64,000 nt of DNA, taken from assembly GCF_963583255.1 (NCBI RefSeq), contig NC_084817.1:1369001-1433000 (forward strand). The letters run 5' to 3'. Every line of letters begins with the position of its first letter. Position 1 is the first letter of the stretch. Below the pieces are notes generated by a model. It made no database searches. It had not been told where the DNA came from and was given only the letters and a program-made list of their open reading frames with translations. The position numbers were made by a program, and so were the translations under genes. Positions 53,073 through 64,000 of the stretch are shown here, piece after piece. Origin of the DNA: Pyrus communis. Its lineage: Eukaryota > Streptophyta > Magnoliopsida > Rosales > Rosaceae.

Positions 53073-55148
53073 TGTTGAGAGTTGTCCCACATTGGTGAGG
53101 GACAAGGTTTGTAGGGAACAAGATTCCACGTCCCAATCCGCTGCAAGGTCTGTTTCCTATGGTGGTCGTATAACCTGTCAAATCTGTGGAAGAGAAGGGC
53201 ATCCCGCCCTTGATTGCTATCATCGCATGAATGCAGCCTACGAAGGTCGTATTCCAACCAACCGTCTAACAGCTATGGCTTCATCTCCAACCACACTGAA
53301 TCGTCAGCAAAATGGCTCCTGGTTACTTGATACTGGGGCAAACGCCCATATTACTCCTGAGCTACAGAACCTTGTCAATCCCAAGGAGTATAATGGTAAT
53401 GAAAACATTGGTGGAGTAGGTAATGATACTGGTCTTTCTATTGCACATTCTGGTTCAAATCAAATCATGACTGACTCTTGCTCATTTAAACTTAACAACA
53501 TATTACATTGTCCTTCGGCCTCCACCAGTATAATTTCTGCCCATCGTTTTACACTTGACAATAGCTGTTATATACTAATCTTTCCACATTTCTTTCTTGT
53601 TAAGGATCTCAAGACCCGGAGGACGCTTTTCCGAGGGAAGTGTGAGAATGGGTTATACCCATTTCCTAATGGCGGTGGATCATCCAATCATCCCGTTCTA
53701 GCGTGTTTAGGAGTCCGAGTGTCTGCACAGAAATGGCATGATCGTTTGGGCCATTCTGCGTCTAAAATAATCAAAATTTTAATTTCCAATAATCAAGTGC
53801 CAATTAGTGGCACCTCTGCTGTACGTTTCTGTCATTCGTGTCCATTAGGTAAGAGTACCAAATTGCCGTTTCAAGTTTCAGAATCTGTTTCGCAATTCCC
53901 TTTAGATCTTTTACATTCGGATGTTTGGTGTTCACCCGTTATTTCAAATGAAGGATATCGTTATTACTTATTGTTTGTTGATGATTTTTCCAAATATTCT
54001 TGGATTTTTCCTATGAAAAATAAGTCTGAGGTGTTCCAAATATTTCTTAAATTCAAAACCAAGGTTGAAAACATGTTTCAGCGTTCTATCAAGCTTCTCC
54101 AATGTGATGAAGGAGGAGAGTATAAGAGTAATGTTTTTCGAGATTTTTTAGATAAACATGGCATCTCACAAAGGTTTTCTTGTCCCAAACACCCAGAACA
54201 AAATGGTCTTGCAGAAAGGAAACATCGTCATTTTGTCGAAACTGCCATAGTCATGTTGTCTCATGCTGGTGTTCCCTCAAACTTTTGGCCTGATGCGTGT
54301 CAAACAGCCACCTATATCATCAATAGGTTGCCTACTCGTGTTCTGTCGAATAAGTCACCTTATGAAAAATTGTTTACAAGAACACCAAAATATGATTTTT
54401 TTAAAGTCTTTGGGTGTAGGTGTTTCCCGTGGCTGAGACCCTACACACAACACAAACTTGAGGCTAAGTCCAAATCCTGTGTTTTCTTAGGTTATTCGCT
54501 AGACCATCAGGGGTACAAATGTTTGGATGTATCTACAGGACGAGTTTACTTGTCTCGCCATGTCCTCTTTGATGAGGACTCTTTTCCATTCAAGGATATC
54601 ACACTTCGAAAGGAAAGCGTCCATGCCACAGGTATTTCTCCTTCATCTGATCTCTTATTTGTTTTCCCTTCCTTATCTCCATCACACTCCCCAGTCATCA
54701 CCTCTCCTAGCACTGCCCAACTTCTTTCCCATGACCCTCCCCCAACAAATATAACTTCTTCTGTGGATTCCATAGCAAACCCTAGTGTGCCTGCAATCCC
54801 TAACACTCCTCCTGTTCTCAACCCTGATATTGTACCTTTAGAAATGCCAAATGAGCAAGAAATTATCAGTGAACCTGAACAGCAATCGGACCTTGGTTGT
54901 GCACCTAATCCCGTACATCACATGCAAACACGCTCCAAAGCTGGCATCCAGAAACCTAATCCCAAATATGCTTTGCATGTCGTCACCACTGATACACCTG
55001 TTGAACCTACGTCCTTTAGTCAAGCCGTGAAACAACAGGAATGGCGAAATGCTATGGTCACAGAATTTAATGCCTTACAGCGTTCTGGGACGTGGAATCT
55101 TGTTCCCTACAAACCTTGTCCCTCACCAATGTGGGACAACTCTCAACA
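53073..55148 (+). mobile_element. truncated Ty1/copia fragment between 63-bp inverted repeats
   Basis: An open frame from 53092 to 55176 (694 codons, no internal stop) encodes a gag zinc knuckle (CQICGREGHPALDC), an aspartic protease start (WLLDTGANAHI), GAG-pre-integrase (WHDRLGHSAS), and an integrase core with HSDVW, CDEGGEY and HPEQNGLAERKHR. It ends at the first residues of reverse transcriptase (SGTWNLVPYKP). Upstream gag, most of reverse transcriptase, RNase H and copia LTRs are missing, so it cannot move alone. Both ends carry a perfect inverted repeat (53073-53135 and 55086-55148) made of TRIM-LTR start plus RT sequence. Confidence 0.88.
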
Positions 55149-55189
55149 TTTGTTGAGAGTTGTCCCACATTGGTGAGGGACAAGGTTTG
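55110..55189. repeat. 39-bp perfect palindrome with 2-nt spacer
   Basis: Arms 55110-55148 and 55151-55189 are exact reverse complements around TT. The right arm is the start of the TRIM LTR; the left arm is the same LTR start in reverse. Confidence 0.9.
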
Positions 55190-55484
55190 CTATGTGCTTA
55201 TATGGTCTTGGGCTACTCCCCATATTGCCAATTGGTTTTATGGTGGAACCTCAATTTCATCATGGTATCAGAGCGGGTTGTCCTCGTGTGAAGCCAAACG
55301 GCCACACGCGCTCCACGTCACCCAGTTGTTGTCCACGTGTAGGCTTGAAAATCCGCCACACGTGCGGGGGCGTGTTGAGAGTTGTCCCACATTGGTGAGG
55401 GACAAGGTTTGCTATGTGCTTATATGGTCTTGGGCTACTCCCCATATTGCCAATTGGTTTTATGGTGGAACCTCAATTTCATCA
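55151..55484 (+). mobile_element. complete TRIM retrotransposon, 334 bp
   Basis: Two 112-bp LTRs (55151-55262 and 55373-55484), starting TGTTGAGAGTTGTCCC and ending AATTTCATCA, read as nearly identical. The primer-binding site TGGTATCAGAGCGGG follows the first LTR, and a purine-rich GTGCGGGGGCG precedes the second. The 110-bp interior is non-coding. No 5-bp target duplication is visible, because the left side abuts an inverted piece of the same LTR. Confidence 0.9.
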
Positions 55485-55600
55485 AAAACTACTTCGCAGA
55501 CTCCTCCTGGACCTGACCATCTGCAAAGTGAACATGTCCAAATGACATCGTTAAATCAGCTCAATTGACCATATGCAGAATCCACTAAATTAATGCAAAA

Positions 55601-56351
55601 TCATCTCTCGAGTCTCTCACCAGCAAGAGTGATTTCCAAGTTTGCTTGAGCATCTGCCTTGGAGTTTCGTTCCCTTGAAGGTACACACGAACATGTCAGA
55701 ATATTATAAGCAGCCTTCGTGAGGCGGTATAATACAAACCCACAGAAAGCAATACAGCACAAAAGATAAATAGACTCGACTTTGCTCACCCTCAGGGCAT
55801 GGCTGATCTTGAAGGAGAGCAATTTATCCTTCAGTTTCTTCACCTCTTCATCAAATCCGACATGTTCTGGTTTTTCACCTTCCATAAACCCTGAACCTGT
55901 CCAGTTATCTTTCTCTATTAACACAGAACAAGGAGTAAAAGGAAAAGGAAAACCGCAAAACTGCTAAAGTATCAAACAACCAAAGACAACGTAAACCACC
56001 TTAAGCAGAAGAATGTAATCACAGTACTAACCAGCCTGCATACACACGAGTTTGGAGTCGCCTTGGACAGAAATCCTTGTAAAACCTTTTTTATGAGCAC
56101 AATTTAACCCTAAAATAACAGCTCGGTACTCAGCAACATTGTTGGTTACAACACCCAGACCTAACGTATTTCACCGATCTACATGAGGAAAAGCATGGTT
56201 AGAGTCTTCGAAAGACGAGTAACTATAAGAAAAGACCACCCAGACGTAAAATGTATACCAAGCGTCCATCGTCTGCTCTCAACACAGCTCCAGCACCAGC
56301 TATTCCAGGGTTTCCGTTTAATGTACCATCAAAATGAAGAATACAGGAACC
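55601..56351 (-). pseudogene. RNase H-like (RNase HI domain) pseudogene
   Basis: Four minus-strand exon-like blocks: 56259-56351 (GSCILHFDGTLNGNPGIAGA, with the first catalytic Asp), 56032-56178 (GVVTNNVAEYRAVILGLN with the catalytic Glu, and ISVQGDSKLVCM with the next Asp), 55790-55896 (GLWKVKNQN, then after a shift VKKLKDKLLSF) and 55601-55673 (ERNSKADAQANLEI). The family cleaves RNA in RNA-DNA hybrids. The start of block 2 is scrambled with a stop where RLREG is expected, and block 3 has a one-base deletion. No start exon was found. Confidence 0.75.
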
Positions 56352-56618
56352 CTGCATATTTAACCTGTCCCTGTAGTATCATTGGTAAGTAAATACGTTG
56401 ACATTGTCGAATTCACATTTATTTGGTGGTGGTTTTTAGTTTCTACCCGGTGTTGATTTTGTGCATGCTGTGCTGAGAAACAAGTTAAATCAATTGACTT
56501 AAAAACATTGAATTAAGAAAGAAAAAATTATACATCAACGTTTCAAAATTTCGAAAATATGCATTTACTGTCACGTAATATGAAATATGACTTTTGTTAT
56601 AAAATTGTTATTGACATT

Positions 56619-56780
56619 TCAAAAATGTGGTTTTGCAAGTGTTGATAACAATTGCCTAGAATACTAAAGTTTCAACGATAAGCATTTGGAATTAGCTTAA
56701 GTGATGAGGAAAGGTGGCGATATATGATGTAGAGCAGCTAGTGACTCAAATTATGGAGCGGTCAAACAAGCATAAGCTCC
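56619..56780. repeat. segmental duplication B, copy 1
   Basis: Shares GCAAGTGTTGATAACAA, TGCCTAGAATACTAAAG, TTAGCTTAAGT and CAAATTATGGAGC with 61429-61675. Copy 2 contains an extra ~90 bp before the last word. Confidence 0.75.
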
Positions 56781-57730
56781 GTACAAATAGGTTCTTAGAA
56801 ATATGAAGACGCCATGTCTAATTGCTTGCCCTTTCATGCGTTATTTTGTAGAAATAGTTAAATATGATACATGAGATAACTTTTGAAAATGCTTTATAAC
56901 TTTGTGTTTTATTCTCCGAAAATACATGAGATAACTTTCCCACCATTGCACTGCGCCTATGAAAAACAGTTTCTTGTATTTGCGTTCAGCTTTTCTCTAT
57001 TTACAATTTTCAGCAAGGATTGTCGTTTGTATCTGAACTTTCCAATGAAAATGTTTCGTGTTTCGTATGAGGCTAGCTTTTGCCGCAAAGAACAGTTAAT
57101 AATAATACACTACTATAAGTAAATCTCGAAACGAAGCCAAAATAAATTCTTTTTAAATTTTTAGCATAAGATACACACAATATAATGTAACACGCATGCT
57201 TCATGCATATAAACCAACCTCATTCAAGCAATCCAAAGTAACATTCATGTCTTAAAAACTGAAAAATGAACTACTACAAGGAAACACAATTGTTGATACG
57301 TGAGACTTTATTCTCCAAAACGCCCACTCCCGAGTGGCACCGCATGATGTCTCGTATGGGAAACCAATTCTCGCATTGGCGACGGTCAAGTATTTGACGT
57401 CAAAATGGTATAAAATCATTACAAAATTTTCAATGGATCATCCAACCGTTCAGTGATATCTCTAATATGGTACAAAATCATCATAAATTAATGCGATTTC
57501 ATAAATTGACCCCGAGTATGAGTTGAAATACACAGGCATAGAAGAATAAGGAATATTTACAATAATAATTATTCAGTAAATGTCATAATGGCATTTGGAG
57601 AAGCAAATCAAAACGTACGCATTAATTGCGTAATAGGCTCAATGTTGTATATATAATGTGGTTTTGTATTTTGGAGTTGATCGTGAAAGGCTAAGGTTAC
57701 ATACATACTTTGTTTGTGGAACGATCAAAG
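56781..57730. other. intergenic upstream of phytocyanin
   Basis: AT-rich spacer with no recognisable gene. A TATATATAATG word near 57650 could serve the downstream phytocyanin gene. Confidence 0.4.
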
Positions 57731-58253
57731 ATGGCAGTTGGAATGCACAAAATTTTGGTGATTGGAATCGGCATTTTTGTCAGCTGTTTGCTGCTCCAAT
57801 GCGAACAAGTTGATGCAAAAGAATATGTAGTGGGGGATGAGAAAAGATGGAGCCCTGATGCTAACTTAACCCAGTGGACTGAGGGCAAGAAGTTCAAGGC
57901 TGGAGATGTTTTGGGTAAAATTACTGAAATTTAGTTTTCTTTTCAATTCCTGTTCATGCATCCGATTCCTCAAGTTTATATATTACTATATTTGATTAGC
58001 AGCTGGTTTGTTTACTAATTCAATGTATTTTATTTTGAAAACAGTTTTCAAATATAATAAAGATCCCTTTCTCATGGTAGCTGCTGTACGGGACAAGTAT
58101 TTGTTCGAGAAGTGTGACTTATATGCCGGTGCGATAAACATATACCGTTCGGGAAACGATCATGTGGCATTGGAGAAGGGCACAACCTACTTCGCACCTT
58201 ATCTGACTCCCTATTGTGAAAATGGAATGAAACTTACAATTGATGTGGAGTAA
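57731..58253 (+). CDS. small secreted phytocyanin (plantacyanin-like) lacking copper ligands
   Basis: Two exons, 57731-57914 and 58045-58253, joined in phase 1 at the usual phytocyanin position (GDVL|VFKYNK), give 130 residues. An N-terminal signal peptide (about 1-28, ending VDA) precedes KEYVVGDEKRW and a single cupredoxin domain. The two disulphide cysteines remain (EKCDLY, PYCENGM). Blue-copper ligands do not: the HNV-type histidine region reads PFLMV, and the usual C...GHC loop reads FAPYLTPYC. Only the final Met is kept. There is no GPI-anchor tail. It is probably an apoplastic, non-redox phytocyanin; the role is unknown. An earlier in-frame ATG at 57710 would precede the signal peptide and is less likely. 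Confidence 0.82.
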
Positions 58254-58952
58254 CTATATATTATAATTATAAACATACATGATGTAGTATGTTTATCAAA
58301 CAGACTCCATTGTTAATTATGTCATACAAGAAAGACATTATATATGATGAAGAAATAATTGGAGCTAGATGTATGGGTTTATGTTCTTGTTCGTTCCCAA
58401 AGCCAGTGATTGATCGCTTGCGTCGCCAATATTTAATAAATATGTCAATCATTTCAATCATTTCAACTATTTCAACAATCAAAATTTATTAATTTCACAT
58501 TCGGCCATTTCCCATGAAAAAAAAAAAACACTCAGTTTTTTTATTAAAAAATAAGAAAAAGGAGGGTTTGGGCAGGAGTACAAACTTAAAAATTAAAAAT
58601 TAAAAACACCAAAATAAATCAAACTCCATTTGAATACCAATTTAAACTTGTAGTTTACCAAATGCTGTATTTCAAGAACAAATTTAGTTTTTCGTTCATT
58701 TTCTTGGCAAATCAATCATATGCACCTTACGTAGTCGGGGCTTTCAATTCTTATAAATAGTTGCAGAACCATAATTTTAAGGGTTCTTTAGATATAGATT
58801 CTTACAATTCTTATTCTCTAGATAAAACGTCACTTAATTCTAAACATCCAAATAAAACCTAAATTTGAAAAAGACTGCCAAGTAGAAAAGTAATTGACAT
58901 ATTATTACTAACTATTTACAACTTGTGCCACAATATTCAAATCAAATCAATA

Positions 58953-59050
58953 AATGTTATTACTCACCTTAATTATAATGAACAAATGTTATTACCCACC
59001 TTAATTATAATGAATAAATGTTATTACTTACCTTAATTATAATGAACAAA
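58953..59050. repeat. 32-bp tandem repeat, three copies
   Basis: Three consecutive copies of ATGTTATTAC, CACCTTAATTATAATGA with one or two changes each. Confidence 0.8.
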
Positions 59051-59100
59051 TAATTATTGCACAATATTCAAATCAAATCAATAAATGTTATTACCTCAAG

Positions 59101-59604
59101 TAGAAGTTTAACGACTGAAGTTGTAAAGATTTTCAATTTCTCAAGTCTAACATATGCAACTGTTGGTTTTGGTTTTGTGAGAGTAAATGGAAATCAGGTC
59201 TTAGAATTTCTCTTTGATTTCGGAGCATATAGCGTCGCGAAATACAGAATCTCGGAAAAGCGAAACAATTTAAGATGAATGCTAGTAAGAATTTTTCAGA
59301 TCCTGCTCACATCTTTTCTTTGATTAGCAAATCCTTTCCTATGCGCGTCTTCTTTCTTTCGGGTGTGGTTTGTCAAACTGAATCTCCCTTGTATCGCGTC
59401 TTATTTCATCCAAGGGTCGAATTTCAGAAATAATCCGTCTCCAAAGTTGCACGTAAACAGAAGCTTCAGTTTTGTGGTAGAAATGCTTTACGTTGTAAAC
59501 TTATACCCAACAAATGGCAGTGTTGAAACCAGAAAGCCACTGTGGTCACTGCAATACAGAGCTAAAAGCCATAACATCCTCAACTCATCAGGGCCTACTC
59601 TTAC
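59101..59604. repeat. segmental duplication A, copy 2
   Basis: Uninterrupted counterpart of 52538-53040. It continues straight into CTCCTCCTGGACC, showing the empty site that the retroelement complex occupies in copy 1. A small direct duplication of CTAATCATCGTGATTGAAT follows at about 59620-59702. Confidence 0.85.
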
Positions 59605-60237
59605 TCCTCCTGGACCCTAATCATCGTGATTGAATAAATCAAACTTAGGTTTTCTGTATATAGCAGTCGAACGCTAATCATCGTGATTGAATCAATCAAA
59701 CTTACCTGAAATGACAAGTATGAAACCACTTTGAGGAGTTGCGCTGTCGTCTAGTCATGTTGTTCATCTTCTGCAAAACTGAAGCTCCAGCGGCATACGG
59801 TTCAAAGCTGAAACTATTTCCAGTTTTAGTCTGTTTTGCTGCTAATGGCATTTTCATAGGTCACCCTCATCTATATACCCTAAACCCAATATTCCAACCG
59901 CGTAAGAAACTGTGAGGAAGCTGTGTAAGCAACTGTGAGGAAGCTTCGTATGTTTGCTTAAAATGGGATTTTAGCCAGTTAGGCAATATTACATATTGAT
60001 TGATTAAAGTGATGCAAACTCTCTACAGCCAAAAGTGGAGAAAAATAAAATGTTAGAGAAATATTCTTCCTTGGAGCAGGTGACACCAGAAACAATGTGA
60101 ACAGCTCTTTATCCAAAGTAGTAGGTGGGAGTGGTTCGATTTCTTCCTTTAATTCACCTCTATAAATTAACTAGTCACCGTGCAGTGAGAGTAAACCATA
60201 CACTCAAAACCTTGGACTTGAATTATCAACGGCAGTC

Positions 60238-61090
<853 letters not shown>

Positions 61091-61428
61091 TAATTACTCA
61101 AATTTCTCCTTTGTAATCATATTATTTACAAGTGATCCCTTAACTTCGTATGTTCTTCTGATTTTCCCTTTGACTAACAAAAAATATTAGAAAGCTCAAA
61201 ACTAACTTGAAAGTCAAAGGGAAAATCAGAAGAACGTACGAAGTTGAGGGATCACTTGTAAATAATATGATTACAAAGGAGAAAATCGAGTAATTATTGG
61301 GTACCCTGAGAGGGCAACCAGGTCTGTTTCATCAAGACCCTGACGCTGGAAGGCGGTTATTAGGGATGAGAGATGGGGTTTTGGTGCTGGAATGTTGCTG
61401 TCTGCCTGGCCAACGAACACTTTGCTCA

Positions 61429-61675
61429 ATACATACAAAAATGTCGTTATGCAAGTGTTGATAACAAATGCCTAGAATACTAAAGTTTCAAAGCTAAGCC
61501 CTTGAATTAGCTTAAGTTATGAGAAAAAGGTGGTGATATGTGTTGTAGAATAACCAGTGTCAATTGAATCCGAGCAGCTTCGCTTCCACCTCCAATCTTA
61601 GTAAAAAAGGGAAAATAATAAGGTCGATTTAATGTGCCAAATCGTGACCCAAATTATGGAGCAATCAAACGTACA
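61429..61675. repeat. segmental duplication B, copy 2
   Basis: Counterpart of 56619-56780, interrupted by about 90 bp of extra sequence before CCCAAATTATGGAGC. Confidence 0.7.
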
Positions 61676-62149
61676 GCATTAGAGAATGTTTGAAAGCTTA
61701 TAAAATAAATGAATTTCTGAATTATGTTCCTCAATTTCTCTGATTCCAAAATTTCCAAATATGCCGCAAATTTTGATGGTGATGTGATTCGATTCCGAAA
61801 TTTTTGAACGGAAATCTCAAGCACAACATCAAATAAACGGATGCCACCCCCCGTCGGCCGCCAATCAAATTCCGATTGGTACACAAATATGATCTTCTGA
61901 ACCTTTTACTTATTGTACATACATCGGAACATAAAACGGAATGTTCTTCGCAACCAAACGCCTTTGTGACTTAAAGAAAATGGAATTGTACGTATAAATC
62001 AGTCATTACGAGGCTGCCACTAACTATCTCTGCCGCAGATCTTTATGACTCGTGTTGATGATCGTGGACAGGCAGGGGTGCGATGGTCATTTTAGTCTGT
62101 AGGGTTTCGAACCGGTTGGGTGGGTTAGCGACTTTCATTTCCTTTCTTT

Positions 62150-62366
62150 GTGAGCTGCAGTGGGACTCGGTGAGAGCATGGCGTCGGGAGAGAGCGAGCG
62201 AGCAGAGAGAGAAGAGAGACAGGGAGGGAGAGAGATAGAGATTTGGTGAGAGGAAGGCGTCACAGCTGCGTCAAAGGTTTGCGTGTTGAATTTCACATCA
62301 ACGGCATCTCCCTATAACCTGGGAGCTTGGTTCGGATCGGGCGATTCCGGAGGCCCTGCCATCGAG
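62150..62366 (+). promoter_or_regulatory. probable 5' leader exon of the ARF-GAP gene
   Basis: A GA-rich segment with GAGAGAG runs, a short ATGGCGTCGGG frame that stops after about 23 codons, and a good donor (ATCGAG|GTTAGT) at 62367. This suits a non-coding first exon of the gene whose coding exons appear at 63.7 kb. Inference from layout only. Confidence 0.35.
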
Positions 62367-63654
62367 GTTAGTCTGAAGCGATTCCTATCTTATTGACTTA
62401 TTGCATGTCAAAATCTGCTTCAAATTTGTGATTTAATATAATTGGGCTTTAGAAAAAAATTCGTGATTTTGTCTTATCCAATTGAATGATTAGAAAAATT
62501 TTCATTAAATTTCTGGGGGGTTCTGAATCGTGATGTTGAGAGAGCTTGGTTGCTTTAATTGCTAATGAAATTAGCTTCTAAACGTTCATAATTTGCCTTT
62601 TTTTATGTTCATTCTATATTTTCTTTGAGTTCAGATATATATATATATATATTTTTGTGATATATTGCCGATGCCAAAATATCATATTTACAAGGACAAA
62701 GATAGCAAGGTTCTAAATCAAATTTTTAACCTGGTTCTGCTGCTGGGTTCACTATCAGTAAAAGGCACATGAAATATGGTATTGGTTTCAGAGCCTTTGA
62801 TTTCTCAGAATGTCTTCATATATCGAATTTCATCTGAATTTAGTTGTATTTAATTTGTCAAAGTTTGTTGTTGTTTAGCTTTTTCAAATGGCAGTCTTAG
62901 TATTTGCCCAGTATTTTTTGTGAATTCCAAACTTTGCTTATAATTGTAGGTATGTAAAAGCTGCCAATTGGATTTGTTCCCCAGATGATAATGGCATACT
63001 AATATAATGGTTGTTCTTTTGCTTTGATGTACGAGTAAGAAGATTGTTTTGCCCCTTTTGTATCCTGCTTCTTTCTGTTCCACGAAGTTGCCAAGAAAAA
63101 AAGTACTTTGTGATCGTTTTCTTTCTTATGGTGATGTGTAGATAAAATCTGTCTTTTTTTCTTTGTATCAGCAACCTATTACCCCTTCATGAGCATGTTC
63201 AGTTTAAGAAACTTTTGATTTTTCTTCTGTTTAATTTCTCATCTGATAGGTTCAATATTAATAGAGTCCAATTAACATCCATATTGGAATGACAATCGAG
63301 AAGTGCAATGACATACTTCTAATTCCATCCTCATTAAGTGTCTTAGTAACAATCAAGAATTGAATGACATGTTTCTCATTGTTTGTTTCTGTTGTAGATC
63401 TACAAAGGATGATGAAAGCATTTCGTCACTGATCTTTGGAGAAACAGAGGCGTGCATATAAAAGATGTAATTACCTAGAACCTTTGTTTCAGTTGAAGCA
63501 TGTCATCAAAGAGAGTAGTCAATTAACAGTTGCCAATTGCTATTAGGTCTTAAATATAATTTTAGCTTTCAGATATGTGATTGCAGCAATAGTACATATA
63601 TTTTCAATTTAAACAACATTCTATATATTTTCATACTGCATGTCGTCTGGGTAA

Positions 63655-64000
<346 letters not shown>

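Overview
The window looks like chromosomal DNA of a dicot tree, most likely Rosaceae (apple/pear tribe). Genes have introns with GT-AG borders, intergenic DNA is AT-rich, and the repeats are plant types: Cassandra and TRIM retroelements, hAT and Mutator MITEs, and a copia fragment. The species call is inference from repeat style and protein similarity recalled from memory.

Left part (1-13 kb): decayed repeats, including a hAT-like element inserted in a TRIM LTR remnant; a seven-exon, three-domain jacalin-related lectin (4915-7756); an intronless DYW-class PPR editing-factor gene (8798-11467); and a broken copy of two lectin exons beyond it. From 13 to 26 kb there is no host gene. This stretch holds MITEs, microsatellites, a Cassandra solo LTR and a 2.8-kb non-autonomous LTR element (19261-22066) with identical LTRs that carries fragments of at least two host genes.

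Middle part (26-52.5 kb): cytokinin oxidase CKX5 (+), a plastid RsmI-like rRNA methyltransferase gene with three lesions (-), UBC16-like E2 ubiquitin-conjugating enzyme (-), and two BEL1-like TALE homeobox genes (+). Lectin, PPR, CKX5, UBC16 and BLH are also neighbours in Arabidopsis, split between two paralogous chromosome 1 blocks (At1g197xx and At1g754xx), so this window resembles the unsplit ancestral block.

Right part (52.5-64 kb): a rearranged zone with two pairs of duplicated segments, an orf-containing copia fragment between 63-bp inverted repeats, a complete 334-bp TRIM, an RNase H-like pseudogene, a small phytocyanin that has lost its copper ligands, and a class III peroxidase pseudogene whose third exon lies in a near-perfect 193-bp-arm inverted repeat (a candidate hairpin-RNA locus). 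The right edge cuts an AGD5-type ARF-GAP gene. Apart from conserved linkage, nothing suggests these genes act in one pathway. CKX5 (cytokinin breakdown) and the BLH genes (meristem and organ patterning) are both developmental regulators.
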